NCBI RefSeq assembly: GCF_006539185.1
Contig: NZ_BJMN01000012.1
Span: 169,202 to 233,201 of the forward strand
Direction: 5' to 3'
Length of the DNA stretch: 64,000 bases
Source: Streptomyces gardneri
Lineage (GTDB): Bacteria; Actinomycetota; Actinomycetes; Streptomycetales; Streptomycetaceae
This document shows, piece by piece, positions 51,233 to 61,141 of the stretch. The notes beneath the pieces are model-generated. The model did not search any database and was not told the origin of the DNA. It worked only from the letters and a program-made list of their open reading frames with translations. The translations under genes and the position numbers were made by a program. Position 1 is the stretch's first letter; each line of letters begins with the position of its first letter.

Positions 51233-51861
51233 GCGAGGGGCTCTTTCCCCGCGAGCGGGCCGTCGTCGCGCCCGGGGCCGTGCACGTGCCCGGGTGGCTG
51301 TCGCTCGCGCGGCAGCGGGAGTTGGTGGACGCCTGCCGGGAGTGGGGGCGCGGGCCGGACTCGTACCGGCGGACCGTGCTGCCGGGCGGGGGTGTCATGT
51401 CGGTGCGGTCGCTGTGTCTGGGCCGGCGATGGGAGCCGTACCGCTATCTCGACTCCGTCGGCGTCGAACTGCCCGACTGGCTGGCCGCGTTGGGGCGGGA
51501 GGCGGTCGTCGAGGCGTACGGGGAGAGCGGCGGGCTCGGAGGGTTCTCGCCTGACACGGCCTTGGTGAACTTCTACGGGGCCGGCGCCAGGATGGGCATG
51601 CACCAGGACAAGGAGGAGCGGTCCGGGGCTCCGGTGGTGTCGTTGAGCCTCGGGGACTCCTGTGTCTTCCGGCTCGGGAACGCGGAGAACCGCGGGCGGC
51701 CCTACCGGGACGTCGAGCTGGTCTCCGGTGACCTCTTCGTCTTCGGCGGGGCTTCGCGGTGGGTGCACCACGGGGTGCCCGCGGTCCGTCCGGGGACGGC
51801 CGATCCGGCGCTCGGTCTGGCCGGGCGGCTCAACATCACGCTGCGGGAGACCGGTTGGTGA
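51229..51861 (+). CDS. alkB: AlkB-type DNA dealkylation dioxygenase
   Basis: Fe(II)/2-oxoglutarate dioxygenase of 210 residues that removes methyl groups from 1-methyladenine and 3-methylcytosine. The GTG start overlaps the ogt stop (GTGA). Iron ligands are the H and D of MGMHQDKEERS and the H in GASRWVHHGVPAV. Two arginines for 2-oxoglutarate lie in GRLNITLRETGW. The nucleotide-binding lid includes LPGGGVMSVRSLCLGRRWEP. With ogt it forms an adaptive-response-like operon without an Ada regulator nearby. Confidence 0.93.
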   Translation: MSEGLFPRERAVVAPGAVHVPGWLSLARQRELVDACREWGRGPDSYRRTVLPGGGVMSVRSLCLGRRWEPYRYLDSVGVELPDWLAALGREAVVEAYGESGGLGGFSPDTALVNFYGAGARMGMHQDKEERSGAPVVSLSLGDSCVFRLGNAENRGRPYRDVELVSGDLFVFGGASRWVHHGVPAVRPGTADPALGLAGRLNITLRETGW

Positions 51862-51881
51862 CCGCCCTCTAGGCTGATGTC

Positions 51882-53120
51882 GTGGCAGAGGAACTGCGCC
51901 GGTCGCTCGGCGTCTTCGACGCGGTCGTGATCGGGCTCGGCTCGATGATCGGGGCCGGGATCTTCGTGGCGCTCGGACCGGCGGCCGGTGCGGCCGGGTC
52001 CGGGGCGGGGCTCCTCTGGGCGCTCGGGATCGCCGCCGTCGTCGCCTACGCCAACGCCATGGCCTCGGCCCGGCTCGCCGCCCTCTACCCGGCCTCCGGC
52101 GGCACGTATGTGTACGGTCGCGAACGCCTCGGTTCCTTCTGGGGGTACATGGCCGGCTGGGCCTTCGTGGTCGGCAAGACCGCCTCGTGCGCGGCGATGG
52201 CGCTGACCGTCGGAGCGTACGTCTGGCCCGCGCACGCGCATGCGGTGGCGGTCGCCGCCGTGGTGGCCCTGACCGCCGTCAACTACCGGGGAGTTCAGAA
52301 GTCGGCACTGCTCACACGGGTCGTCGTGGCGGTGGTCCTGGCCGTCCTCGCCTGTGTCGTCGTGGTGTCCCTCGGGGCCGGTGAGGCCGCCCGGCCGACG
52401 CTCGGCGGGGAGCTCGTCGGGGGCTCGGTCTTCCAGGCCGCCGGTTTGCTCTTCTTCGCATTCGCGGGGTACGCGCGCATCGCCACGCTCGGCGAGGAGG
52501 TCCGCGATCCGGCCCGCACGATCCCCCGGGCGGTGCCCGTGGCCCTCGGGATCGCGCTCGCCGTCTACGCGGCGGTCACGGTGAGCGTGCTCGCCGTCCT
52601 GGGGCCCGACGCCCTGGCCGCCTCCCCCGCGCCGCTCGCCGACGCGGCCCGCGCGGCGGACGCGGAGTGGCTGGTGCCGCTCGTCACGGTGGGGGCGGCG
52701 GTCGCCGCGCTCGGCTCGCTGCTCTCGCTGATCCTCGGGGTGTCCCGGACGACCCTGGCGATGGCGCGGGACGGATACCTGCCGGGCGCGCTCGCCGCCG
52801 TGCACCCCCGCTTCCGGGTGCCGCACCGGGCCGAGCTCGCCGTGGGCGCGGTGGTGGCCGTGGTGGCGGCGACGGCGGACGTGCGGGACGCGATCGGCTT
52901 CTCGTCGTTCGGCGTGCTCGTCTACTACGGGATCGCGAACGCCTCGGCCTGGACCCTGGGGGGCCGGAGCCGGCCGCTCGCCGCGCTCGGGATCGTCGGC
53001 TGCGCGGTGCTCGCGTTCGCGCTGCCGCTCGGGTCGGTCCTCGCGGGGTCCGGGGTCCTCGCGGCGGGCGTCGTGGCCTGGGCGGTCAGTCGAGGACGAG
53101 CCGTACCCCCGCGTCCGTGA
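51882..53120 (+). CDS. Amino acid permease (APC superfamily)
   Basis: This 412-residue membrane protein starts at a GTG (MAEELRRSLGVFDAVVIGLG). It has about 12 hydrophobic helices. The GSMIGAGIFVALGPAAGAAG motif in the first helix and FFAFAGYARIATLGEEVRDP in helix 6 are typical of APC transporters, and YPASGGTYVYGRERLGSFWG is the second helix motif. It probably imports an amino acid with protons; the substrate is unknown. Its end overlaps the convergent barstar-like gene by 35 bases. Confidence 0.9.
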   Translation: MAEELRRSLGVFDAVVIGLGSMIGAGIFVALGPAAGAAGSGAGLLWALGIAAVVAYANAMASARLAALYPASGGTYVYGRERLGSFWGYMAGWAFVVGKTASCAAMALTVGAYVWPAHAHAVAVAAVVALTAVNYRGVQKSALLTRVVVAVVLAVLACVVVVSLGAGEAARPTLGGELVGGSVFQAAGLLFFAFAGYARIATLGEEVRDPARTIPRAVPVALGIALAVYAAVTVSVLAVLGPDALAASPAPLADAARAADAEWLVPLVTVGAAVAALGSLLSLILGVSRTTLAMARDGYLPGALAAVHPRFRVPHRAELAVGAVVAVVAATADVRDAIGFSSFGVLVYYGIANASAWTLGGRSRPLAALGIVGCAVLAFALPLGSVLAGSGVLAAGVVAWAVSRGRAVPPRP

Positions 53121-54123
53121 GCTCCTCGACGAGCTCCTGGAAGGTCGCCGGGCGGCGCCCGCTGTAGGGCAGGACACCCAGGCAGGCGCGGGCCACGTCG
53201 GCGTGGTGCCAGACGACGGTGGCGCCGGACAGCTCCTCGCCGATCGCTCCGGCGCCTCCCGCGGGGAAGCAGCGGCCGGGGCCGAGCACGGCCTCCCCCA
53301 GCGCGCACCGGAACGAGTCCTCGTCGACGACGTCGGTGCCGTCGAGGTGGTACGCGGCGCCGGGGACGAGCCCCGGCGCGCCGTGCGGGCCGTGGGCGGC
53401 CGCCCGGTCCAGCCACTCGCCGCGCGCCGCACCGGTGAACCGCCGCCAGGTGCCGGGCTCGGCGGGCCTCGCCCGCCAGAACAGGTCCCATATCTCGCCG
53501 GTCGCGGGCGGCACCAGCCGCGTACGCGGGAAGGACAGGGTGAGGTCGACGAGGCCGCGGTGGCCGGTGGAGGTGTCCCAGCCGGTGATGCGGCCCGCCT
53601 CGCCCTCGTAGTGCCCGGTCCCGGTGCGGGTCAGGCCCTGGTAGCGCACTTCGCGGAAGTCGTCCGCTCCCGCGTCGAGGGCGTCGCGGAGCTCGCCGCG
53701 CGGGGAGCAGCCGACGAAGGTGACGTCGGTGTGGGTCTCCTCCTCGGGTGCGGCGGGCGTGACCCGGATCAGGTTCCCGCACGGGACCGGGTCGGGCGGG
53801 TGGTGGACGCGGTGCGGTGCGCCGGCCGCCTCCACCGTGACGACGTCGCCGCGCATGCCGAGGACGCGGGTGTCCGCGAGGGCCCACCCGGTGCCGTGGA
53901 GGTCGACGACGAGCGTCCCGAAGGGCGCCGTGCCCTCGACGACGGCCTGGGCGACGGCCCGGGACAGCGCGCCGCGCGGTTCGCAGCCGCGGAGCTCGTA
54001 GCGGACCCGGGCGGGGCGGGCGGGTTCGGCGAAGAGGCCCGCCACGTCGGCGCAGAGGGCCAGGACGACGTGGCGGGCGGGATCGCCGGGGGCGGGCACC
54101 AGCGCGTAACGGGGGAACCGCAT
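53086..54123 (-). CDS. Barstar-like protein
   Basis: This 345-residue protein starts [20 protein letters not shown], with the ATG overlapping the yccF stop by one base. The C-terminal 100 residues have a barstar-like pattern (YHLDGTDVVDEDSFRCALGE, VVWHHADVARACLG, FQELVEELTDAGVRLVLD). The N-terminal two thirds contain two related segments with GCEPRGALSRAVA and GCSPRGELRDALD, suggesting an internal duplication. Barstar domains inhibit RNases, but no RNase gene lies beside it. It is co-transcribed with yccF and htpX. Confidence 0.7.
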   Translation of the reverse strand: MRFPRYALVPAPGDPARHVVLALCADVAGLFAEPARPARVRYELRGCEPRGALSRAVAQAVVEGTAPFGTLVVDLHGTGWALADTRVLGMRGDVVTVEAAGAPHRVHHPPDPVPCGNLIRVTPAAPEEETHTDVTFVGCSPRGELRDALDAGADDFREVRYQGLTRTGTGHYEGEAGRITGWDTSTGHRGLVDLTLSFPRTRLVPPATGEIWDLFWRARPAEPGTWRRFTGAARGEWLDRAAAHGPHGAPGLVPGAAYHLDGTDVVDEDSFRCALGEAVLGPGRCFPAGGAGAIGEELSGATVVWHHADVARACLGVLPYSGRRPATFQELVEELTDAGVRLVLD

Positions 54124-54515
54124 CAGCGGGCCGCGTACGCCTGGTCCGTACGGACGATCTCCTTGCCGAGGGGGAGCAGCGACACCGGGATCAGCTTGAA
54201 GTTCGCGATGCCGAGCGGGATGCCGATGATCGTGATGCAGAGGGCGATGCCGGTGGCGATGTGGCCGAGGGCCAGCCACCAGCCGGCGAGGATCAGCCAC
54301 AGCACGTTGCCCACGCAGGAGGGGGCGCCCGCGTCGTGGCGGTCGACGACCGTGTACCCGAAGGGCCACAGGGCGTAGAGGCCGATGCGGAACGCGGCGA
54401 GGCCGAAGGGGATACCGATGATCGTGATGCAGAGCAGGACGCCCGCGAGCATGTAGCCCAGGAACATCCAGAATCCGCAGAGGATGAGCCAGATGATGTT
54501 GAGGATGGTCTTCAC
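54123..54515 (-). CDS. yccF: YccF-family inner-membrane protein
   Basis: This 130-residue protein starts [20 protein letters not shown]. It is made of two similar halves, each with [11 protein letters not shown] or [11 protein letters not shown] (DUF307) and hydrophobic helices, a pattern of internal repeat. Function unknown. It overlaps htpX by four bases and the barstar-like gene by one base. Confidence 0.92.
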   Translation of the reverse strand: MKTILNIIWLILCGFWMFLGYMLAGVLLCITIIGIPFGLAAFRIGLYALWPFGYTVVDRHDAGAPSCVGNVLWLILAGWWLALGHIATGIALCITIIGIPLGIANFKLIPVSLLPLGKEIVRTDQAYAAR

Positions 54516-55375
54516 GGGCGGTGACCTGCCATCTGTTCGAGCCGGGCGATGCGCTCGGCCATCGGCGGATGGGTGGAGAACATCTTGGACATGCCCTTGC
54601 CGGGGCGGAACGGGTTGGCGATCATCATGTGGCTCGCCGTCTCGATCCGGGGCTCGGGCGGCAGCGGCAGCTGCTTGGTGCCCGCGTCGAGCTTCCGCAG
54701 GGCGCTGGCCAGGGCGAGTGGGTCGCCGGTGAGCTGGGCTCCGGAGGCGTCCGCCTCGTACTCCCGGGATCGGGAGATGGAGAGCTGGATCACCGAGGCG
54801 GCGATCGGGCCGAGGATCATGACCAGCAGCATGCCGAGGAGGCCTGGGCCGTCGTCGTCGTTGGAGCGGCCGACGGGGATCAGCCAGGCGAAGTTGACCA
54901 GGAACATGATCACGGAGGCGAGTGCTCCGGCGACCGAGGAGATGAGGATGTCCCGGTTGTAGACGTGGCTCAGCTCGTGGCCGATGACCCCGCGCAGCTC
55001 GCGCTCGTCGAGGATCGCGAGGATGCCCTCGGTGCAGCAGACGGCGGCGTTGCGCGGGTTGCGGCCGGTCGCGAAGGCGTTGGGCGCCTGGGTCGGCGAG
55101 ATGTAGAGCCGCGGCATCGGCTGGCGGGCCTGCGTGGAGAGCTCGCGCACCATCTTGTACAGCGCGGGAGCCTCGAACTCGCTGACCGGGCGGGCCCGCA
55201 TGGCCCGCAGCGCCAGCTTGTCGCTGTTCCAGTACGCGTACGCGTTGGTGCCGAGCGCCACGAAGAGCGCGACGATCAGCCCCGTCCGGCCGAAGAAGCT
55301 GCCGATGACGATGATGAGGGCGGAGAGCCCTCCGAGGAGGACGGCGGTCCTCAGCCCGTTGCGCCGGCGGTGCAC
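54512..55375 (-). CDS. htpX: Membrane zinc metalloprotease HtpX
   Basis: Membrane-bound quality-control protease of the M48 family, 287 residues from the GTG at 55375 ([20 protein letters not shown]), which follows a strong GGAGGG site; an ATG 28 codons upstream is less likely. It has two N-terminal membrane helices, the zinc motif [13 protein letters not shown] and the third ligand in [17 protein letters not shown]. Two more helices lie around [20 protein letters not shown]. It heads the htpX-yccF-barstar operon, adjacent to nuo genes as in other streptomycetes. Confidence 0.95.
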   Translation of the reverse strand: MHRRRNGLRTAVLLGGLSALIIVIGSFFGRTGLIVALFVALGTNAYAYWNSDKLALRAMRARPVSEFEAPALYKMVRELSTQARQPMPRLYISPTQAPNAFATGRNPRNAAVCCTEGILAILDERELRGVIGHELSHVYNRDILISSVAGALASVIMFLVNFAWLIPVGRSNDDDGPGLLGMLLVMILGPIAASVIQLSISRSREYEADASGAQLTGDPLALASALRKLDAGTKQLPLPPEPRIETASHMMIANPFRPGKGMSKMFSTHPPMAERIARLEQMAGHRP

Positions 55376-55540
55376 GGTACGCCCTCCAAGTGGTGCGGCA
55401 GGGGAACCCTTTGCTTCGTGGTGGTCCACTCGTCCAGTGGACCCTCCCGTACTGGTCAACGCCAGGCGGGAGGCTCGGGTTCCCCCGGCCTTACCGGGGC
55501 GGCCGGACCGGCATGGGGGCCGTTCGGGTGAAGGCTGCCC

Positions 55541-56002
55541 TCAGCGGGCGGCCGGGACCGCGATCTTCTCCGGCTCCAGGCCGGCGGTGATGGGCTCGAT
55601 CTCGCTGGTGCAGTGGGCGCAGCGGGAGGCGATCGCCGGGATCTCGGTGAAGCAGCGGGGGCAGTCGCGCTTCTCCGACTTGGGGTCGGCGGCCTCCTCC
55701 TTGGCGAACCTCTCCTGGACCTTCGCCAGCGGGGCGACGATGAGGAAGTAGAGGACCGCGGCGGTGATGACGAAGGCTATGGCGGCGGAGATGGCGAGGC
55801 CGTAAGGGAAGACGGTCTTGCCGACGCTGAACTTCGCCTCGCTGAAGTCGCCGACAGAGCCGGTGGCGAGACCGATGAGCGGGGTGATGAAGGCCTTGCT
55901 GAAGCCCGTGACGACGGCCGTGAACGCGGTTCCGACGGCCAGACCGATGGCCATCGAGATGACGTTCCCGCGAAGTATGAAGTCCTTGAATCCGTTCAGC
56001 AC
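55541..56002 (-). CDS. mscL: Large-conductance mechanosensitive channel with zinc-ribbon-like tail
   Basis: MscL opens as a pentamer to release solutes on hypo-osmotic shock. The 153-residue product starts MLNGFKDFILRGNVISMAIG, with both membrane helices (AIGLAVGTAFTAVVTGFS and AISAAIAFVITAAVLYFLIV). After the short cytoplasmic helix comes an unusual tail with CPRCFTEIPAIASRCAHCTS, two CxxC pairs in treble-clef spacing. Most MscL proteins lack this; it suggests metal binding or redox control. It lies between htpX and nuoN. Confidence 0.92.
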   Translation of the reverse strand: MLNGFKDFILRGNVISMAIGLAVGTAFTAVVTGFSKAFITPLIGLATGSVGDFSEAKFSVGKTVFPYGLAISAAIAFVITAAVLYFLIVAPLAKVQERFAKEEAADPKSEKRDCPRCFTEIPAIASRCAHCTSEIEPITAGLEPEKIAVPAAR

Positions 56003-56036
56003 GGGGTGTTGCTCCTCGGTGTTTCTTTGTGGGGGG

Positions 56037-57572
56037 TCAGAAGAGGCTGTCCGCCGCGAAGCGGAGGGCGAACTGCGGGTAGCCCGACAGGACGACTCCG
56101 CCTGCGGCGGTCAGCGCGATCGCCACGGTGACCGGCACGGAGGCCCTGTGGGGGACGGGGGCACCGACCGGCGCGCGGAAGAGCACTGCCGTCCAGCGCA
56201 GGTAGTAATACAGCGCGATCACGACGTTGAGGCCCATCACCACGGCCAGCCAGCCGAGGCCCGCGTCGACGGCCGACGAGAAGACGGTCACCTTGGCGAA
56301 GAGGCCGATGATACCCGGGGGCAAACCGGCCAGATTCAGGAGGAAGAACCCGAGCGCGAGGGCGGCGGCGGGGCTGGCCGCGTACAGGCCCCGGTAGTCC
56401 TCGATCCGGTTCGCCGGGCGGGTGCGGGCGACGAGGGCGACGACCGCGAAGGCGCCGAGGTTCACGACGGCGTACATCAGGGCGTACGCGACGGTGGCGC
56501 CGACCTGGTCGTCGTCGGAGTACGCGGCGGCGGCGATCGGCACCAGGAGGTAGCCGGCCTGGGCGACGGAGGACCAGGCGAGCAGCCGGACCGCGCTCCA
56601 CGCGCGCGTGGAGACCTGGCGGAGGGCGGCGACGTTGCCGGCGGTCATGGTGAGCGCGGCGAGGACGGCGAGCGCCGGGCCCCAGACGTCCGCGTACGAG
56701 GGGAACGCGACGACCGTCACGAGGATGAGCCCGGTGAAGCCGACGGCCTTGCCGACCACGGAGAGGTAGGCGGCGACGGGCAGCGGGGCGCCGACGTAGG
56801 TGTCGGGGACCCAGAAGTGGAAGGGGACGGCGGCCGTCTTGAAGGCGAAGCCGACGAGGGTGAGGGCGACGCCGGCCTGGGCGAGCGTCTCCAGCTGTCC
56901 GGGGACGGAGTCGAGGCGCTCGGCGATCTCCGTGAGGTGGAGGGTGCCGGTCGCCGCGTACACGAAGCTGACGCCGAGCAGGGTGACGGCGGTCGCGGTG
57001 ACGGAGGAGAGGAAGAACTTGAGCGCGGCCTCGCCGGACATGCGGTCGCCGCGCTTGAGGCCGACGAGCGCGAAGGCGGGCAGCGAGGCCACTTCGAGGG
57101 CGACGACGAGCGTCGCGAGGTCACGGGAGGCGGGCAGCAGGGCCGCGCCGGCGGCCGAGGAGAGCAGCAGGAACCAGAACTCGCCGGCCGGGAGCCTCTC
57201 GCGGGTCTCGTCCAGGGAGAGGATCGCGGTGAGCAGCGCGCCGCCGAGGACGAGCAGCTGGACGACGAGGGTGAAGTGGTCGGCGGTGTAGCTGCACGCG
57301 GCCGCGTGCCCCTGGGCCTGGGCCTCGGGGGTGAGACAGAAGGTGGAGCGGTCGCCGGCCCGCAGCGGGACGAGGAGGGCGAGGGCGGCGACGAGGCCGC
57401 CGATCGCGGTCCAGCCGAGGAGCCGCTTGTGCTCCGGAGGGACGAAGAGGTCGGCGACGAGGACGACGAGGGCGACCACGGCCGTGAGGGTCGGGGGCGC
57501 GATCGTGAGCCAGTCGATGGACTGGACGAGCGACTCGCTCGGCTCGCTGGCGAGCGTCGTCACGGGCGTCAT
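56037..57572 (-). CDS. nuoN: NADH-quinone oxidoreductase subunit N
   Basis: Proton-pumping antiporter-like membrane subunit of complex I, 511 residues, starting MTPVTTLASEPSESLVQSID. Characteristic segments are ALEVASLPAFALVGLKRGDR with the helix 5 glutamate, FKTAAVPFHFWVPDTYVGAP with a conserved lysine, and RLLAWSSVAQAGYLLVPIAA. It overlaps nuoM by four bases and is the last gene of this nuo cluster. Confidence 0.95.
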   Translation of the reverse strand: MTPVTTLASEPSESLVQSIDWLTIAPPTLTAVVALVVLVADLFVPPEHKRLLGWTAIGGLVAALALLVPLRAGDRSTFCLTPEAQAQGHAAACSYTADHFTLVVQLLVLGGALLTAILSLDETRERLPAGEFWFLLLSSAAGAALLPASRDLATLVVALEVASLPAFALVGLKRGDRMSGEAALKFFLSSVTATAVTLLGVSFVYAATGTLHLTEIAERLDSVPGQLETLAQAGVALTLVGFAFKTAAVPFHFWVPDTYVGAPLPVAAYLSVVGKAVGFTGLILVTVVAFPSYADVWGPALAVLAALTMTAGNVAALRQVSTRAWSAVRLLAWSSVAQAGYLLVPIAAAAYSDDDQVGATVAYALMYAVVNLGAFAVVALVARTRPANRIEDYRGLYAASPAAALALGFFLLNLAGLPPGIIGLFAKVTVFSSAVDAGLGWLAVVMGLNVVIALYYYLRWTAVLFRAPVGAPVPHRASVPVTVAIALTAAGGVVLSGYPQFALRFAADSLF

Positions 57573-59146
57573 CGGGTACCTCCGGCGAGGAGCTGCTGGA
57601 CGGCCGGGTCGGTGAGGCCGAGGAGGACGGCGGGCCAGAGTCCGGCGAGGACGGTGAGGGCGACGAGCGGGGTCCAGGCGGCGAACTCGTAGCCCTGGAC
57701 GTCGGCGATCGCCGTCTCCCCCGCCGGGCGGGGGCCGCCCATGCAGACGCGGCGGATGACGAGGAGGAGATAGGCGGCGGTGAGGAGGGTGCCGAACGCG
57801 CCGATCGCCATGAAGGTGAGGAAGGCGGGGCGGCTGAGGCCCTCGGCGGGTTCGAAGGCGCCGAAGAGGGCCAGCATCTCGCCCCAGAAGCCGGCCAGGC
57901 CGGGGAGTCCCAGGGAGGCGACGGCGGCGAAGGCGAGGAGGGCGCCGAGGCGCGGGGCGCGGCCGTAGAGGGCGGCGCCGGTGGCCCCGGCGAGGGTGTC
58001 GAGGTCGGCGGTGCCGTACCGGTCTTTGAGGGCGCCGACCAGGAAGAAGAGGAGGCCGGTGACGAGGCCGTGGGCGATGTTGGCGAAGAGGGCGCCGTTG
58101 ACCCCGGTGGGCGTCATGGTGGCGATGCCGAGGAGGACGAAGCCCATGTGGCCGACGGAGGAGTACGCGATGAGCCGCTTGAGGTCGCCCTTGGCGCCGG
58201 GGCGCACGAGGGCGAGGCAGGCGAGCGATCCGTAGACGATCCCGGCGACGGCGAAGGCCGCGAGGTACGGCGCGAAGGTCCGCATGCCGTCGGGGGCGAT
58301 CGGCAGCACGATGCGGACGAAGCCGTACGTGCCCATCTTGAGCAGGACGCCGGCGAGGAGGACGGAGCCGACGGTCGGGGCGGCGGTGTGGGCGTCCGGG
58401 AGCCAGCTGTGCAGCGGCCACATCGGGGTCTTCACCGCGAGCCCGAGACCGATCGCGAGAACGGCGGTGACCTGCACGGTCGTGCTCAGTCCACGGCCGT
58501 TGTCGGCGGCGAGTGCCACCATGTCGAACGTGCCGGCCTGTACGCCGATGAGGAGCAGGCCCAGCAGCATGACGACGGAGCCGAGCAGCGTGTAGAGGAT
58601 GAACTTCCAGGCGGCGGCCCGCCTGCCCTCGCCGCCCCAGCGGGCGATGAGGAAGTACATCGGGATGAGGACCATCTCGAAGGCCAGGAAGAACAGGACG
58701 AGGTCGAGGACGGCGAAGGTCGCCAGGGTGCCGGACTCCAGGACCAGGAGCAGCGCGACGAAGGCCTTGGGGGAAGGCCCGCTCGGCATCTTGAAGTAGC
58801 TGTACAGCGCGCAGAGGAAGGTCAGCAGCGCGGTCAGGACCAGCAGGGGGAGGGAGATGCCGTCGATGCCGAGGTGGATGCGCACGTCGAGTGCGGGGAT
58901 CCACGTGATGTCCGTCGTGGCCTGCATCCTCGACGGCCGGTCGTGGTCGAAGCCGATCGCGAGGACGATCGCGGCCAGCAGGATGACGCCGGTGACGGTG
59001 ACGCCGTGGCGGAGCACGGCCTGGTCCGGGGACTTCCCCTTCAGCCCGGGCGGGGCCGGGAGGAGGGCGGCGGCCGCGCCGAGGAGCGGGCCGACGACGG
59101 TGAACGCGAGAAGGAACTGCATCACGGATTCGCTGATATCGATCAC
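57569..59146 (-). CDS. nuoM: NADH-quinone oxidoreductase subunit M
   Basis: Antiporter-like membrane subunit of 525 residues, with a GTG start (MIDISESVMQFLLAFTVVGP). It has FLAFEMVLIPMYFLIARWGG with the key glutamate, GLAVKTPMWPLHSWLPDAHT with lysine and histidine of the proton path, and KRLIAYSSVGHMGFVLLGIA. It lies 3 bases after nuoL and overlaps nuoN by four bases. Confidence 0.96.
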   Translation of the reverse strand: MIDISESVMQFLLAFTVVGPLLGAAAALLPAPPGLKGKSPDQAVLRHGVTVTGVILLAAIVLAIGFDHDRPSRMQATTDITWIPALDVRIHLGIDGISLPLLVLTALLTFLCALYSYFKMPSGPSPKAFVALLLVLESGTLATFAVLDLVLFFLAFEMVLIPMYFLIARWGGEGRRAAAWKFILYTLLGSVVMLLGLLLIGVQAGTFDMVALAADNGRGLSTTVQVTAVLAIGLGLAVKTPMWPLHSWLPDAHTAAPTVGSVLLAGVLLKMGTYGFVRIVLPIAPDGMRTFAPYLAAFAVAGIVYGSLACLALVRPGAKGDLKRLIAYSSVGHMGFVLLGIATMTPTGVNGALFANIAHGLVTGLLFFLVGALKDRYGTADLDTLAGATGAALYGRAPRLGALLAFAAVASLGLPGLAGFWGEMLALFGAFEPAEGLSRPAFLTFMAIGAFGTLLTAAYLLLVIRRVCMGGPRPAGETAIADVQGYEFAAWTPLVALTVLAGLWPAVLLGLTDPAVQQLLAGGTR

Positions 59147-59149
59147 GGC

Positions 59150-61141
59150 TCACGCTCCGGCGACGGCGTTGGCGAGGGCGACTGCGGCGATCACCAGGAC
59201 GACGGAGCCGGCGAGCAGGGCGCTCAGATAGGTCTGGACGTTGCCGGTCTGGGCGCGGCGGACGAGCCAGCCGAGCCCCTTGGCGGAGGTGCCCGCGGCG
59301 CGGACGTAGGTGTCGACGACCTCGCGGTCCAGGAAGCGGACCAGGGAGGCGGCGGCGAGGACGGGGCGGACGAAGGCGGCCCGGTAGACGGCGTCCAGGT
59401 GGAAGCCGTCGGCGGCGGGGGCGTGCAGCGACCCGAGGAGGGCGCGGCCGGGGTCGGCCGGGTCCTCGGCGGGGTGCGGCAGGTGCAGCGCCTCGGCCTC
59501 GACCAGGCCGGCGTCGGCGTCGGGGTGGGCCACGTGCGGGAGCGGTACGGGGCCGGCGACCGGGGTCCTCGCCGCGAGGGTGCGCCAGACCGCGTACGTG
59601 ATCACGGCGCCGGCGGCGGCGAGACCCGTGCCGAGGACGGCCGTGGTGACGGTCGGGGTGAGGGCGTGGCCGTCGAACCAGTCGTCGAGGTAGGTGACGG
59701 TCAGTCCGAAGCCCAGGGAGGGGATCGCGAGGACCCACAGGACGGTCGTCATGGCGATCGGCTGGCGGCCGTGGTCGGGGGCCTCGGCGCCCCGGCCGCG
59801 GAAGGTCCGCAGCCACAGGCGGAGGGCGTAGGCCGCGGTGAGGAGGGCGGTGAGCAGCCCGGCGACGAGGACGGTCCAGCCGGCCCCGGCGGGAGCCGGC
59901 TGGATGGTCTGGTCCCCGAGCGCGGTGTGCTCGGCGGCCACGAGGACGGCTTCCTTGGAGAAGAAGCCGGCGAACGGCGGGATCGCGGCGAGCGCGAGGA
60001 GGGCGACGGTCATCGTCCAGTACGCGTCGGGGACGCGCTTCGCGAGGCCGCTCATGCGGGACATGGCGGTGAGCGAGTTCGTCCCGGCGGCGTGGATGAC
60101 CGTGCCGGCGGCGAGGAAGAGCAGCGCCTTGAAGGCGGCGTGCGAGAGCAGGTGGAAGACGGCGGCCCCGCGGTCGCCGACGGCGAGGGCGCCGGCCATG
60201 TAGCCGAGCTGACCGATCGTCGAGTAGGCGAGGACCCGCTTGATGTCGTCCTGGGCGAGCGCGGCCAGGGCCGAGCCGACCATCGTGATCGCGGCCATGA
60301 CGGCGAGCACCGTCATCGCGGCGGCGGACTCGGCGAAGACGGGCAGCAGCCGGGCCGTGAAGTAGATGCCGGCGGCGACCATCGTCGCCGCGTGGATGAG
60401 CGCGGAGACGGGGGTGGGGCCGGCCATCGCGTCGGGAAGCCAGGTGTGCAGCGGGAACTGCGCGGACTTGCCGGCCACGCCCGCGAGCAGCAGCAGCGCG
60501 ATCAGGGTGGGGTGGTCGAGGCCGCCGCTCGCGACGGCGTCGAGGACACCGGTGATCCGGAAGGTGCCGGCGTCGGTGGCGAGCGCGAAGAGACCGATGA
60601 GGAAGGGGACGTCGCCGAGCTTGGTGACGAGGAAGGCCTTGAGGGAGGCGGCCCGCGCCTCGGGGGTCTCCCAGTAGTGGCCGACGAGGAAGTACGAGCA
60701 GATGCCCATGATCTCCCAGCCGACCAGGAGCACCATCAGGTCGCCGGAGTAGACGACGAGCAGCATCGCGGAGGTGAAGAGGGAGACGAGCGCGGCGTAC
60801 GAGGGGTAGCGGGGGTCGTCGCGGAGGTAGCCCGTCGAGTAGATCTGCACGCAGGTCGCGACCACGCCGACGAGGACGGCGACGAGGGCGGCGAAGCCGT
60901 CGATGTACAGGGCCAGGTCGATGGGGACCGAGCCGGTCGGGGTGAGCTGGGTGGCCGCGTCGATCGCCTTGCCGCCGCCCTGCCGTGCGGCGACCACGGC
61001 GGCGAGGACGGCCGCCACGAGCGTCGGGAGCACGGCGAGGGGCCGGACGAAGCCGGGCGCGGTGCGGCCCAGGAGGAGTCCGGCGACGGAGCCGAGGAAG
61101 GGCAGGAGGGGGACGAGGACGGCGAGGGTCGTGGTGGTCAC
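59150..61141 (-). CDS. nuoL: NADH-quinone oxidoreductase subunit L
   Basis: Largest antiporter-like subunit, 663 residues from a GTG ([20 protein letters not shown]). It has [40 protein letters not shown] and [20 protein letters not shown]. The C-terminal part provides the long lateral helix that spans NuoM and NuoN. It overlaps nuoK by four bases. Confidence 0.97.
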   Translation of the reverse strand: MTTTTLAVLVPLLPFLGSVAGLLLGRTAPGFVRPLAVLPTLVAAVLAAVVAARQGGGKAIDAATQLTPTGSVPIDLALYIDGFAALVAVLVGVVATCVQIYSTGYLRDDPRYPSYAALVSLFTSAMLLVVYSGDLMVLLVGWEIMGICSYFLVGHYWETPEARAASLKAFLVTKLGDVPFLIGLFALATDAGTFRITGVLDAVASGGLDHPTLIALLLLAGVAGKSAQFPLHTWLPDAMAGPTPVSALIHAATMVAAGIYFTARLLPVFAESAAAMTVLAVMAAITMVGSALAALAQDDIKRVLAYSTIGQLGYMAGALAVGDRGAAVFHLLSHAAFKALLFLAAGTVIHAAGTNSLTAMSRMSGLAKRVPDAYWTMTVALLALAAIPPFAGFFSKEAVLVAAEHTALGDQTIQPAPAGAGWTVLVAGLLTALLTAAYALRLWLRTFRGRGAEAPDHGRQPIAMTTVLWVLAIPSLGFGLTVTYLDDWFDGHALTPTVTTAVLGTGLAAAGAVITYAVWRTLAARTPVAGPVPLPHVAHPDADAGLVEAEALHLPHPAEDPADPGRALLGSLHAPAADGFHLDAVYRAAFVRPVLAAASLVRFLDREVVDTYVRAAGTSAKGLGWLVRRAQTGNVQTYLSALLAGSVVLVIAAVALANAVAGA

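Noticed and set aside
53086..55375. Toxin-antitoxin pair
   Set aside because: The barstar-like gene has no adjacent RNase; its neighbours are a membrane protein and a protease.
57573..59816. Extended upstream part of the nuoN reading frame
   Set aside because: It runs in another frame through nuoM and nuoL and is Arg/Pro-rich; the nuoN start at 57572 overlaps the nuoM stop in the usual ATGA.
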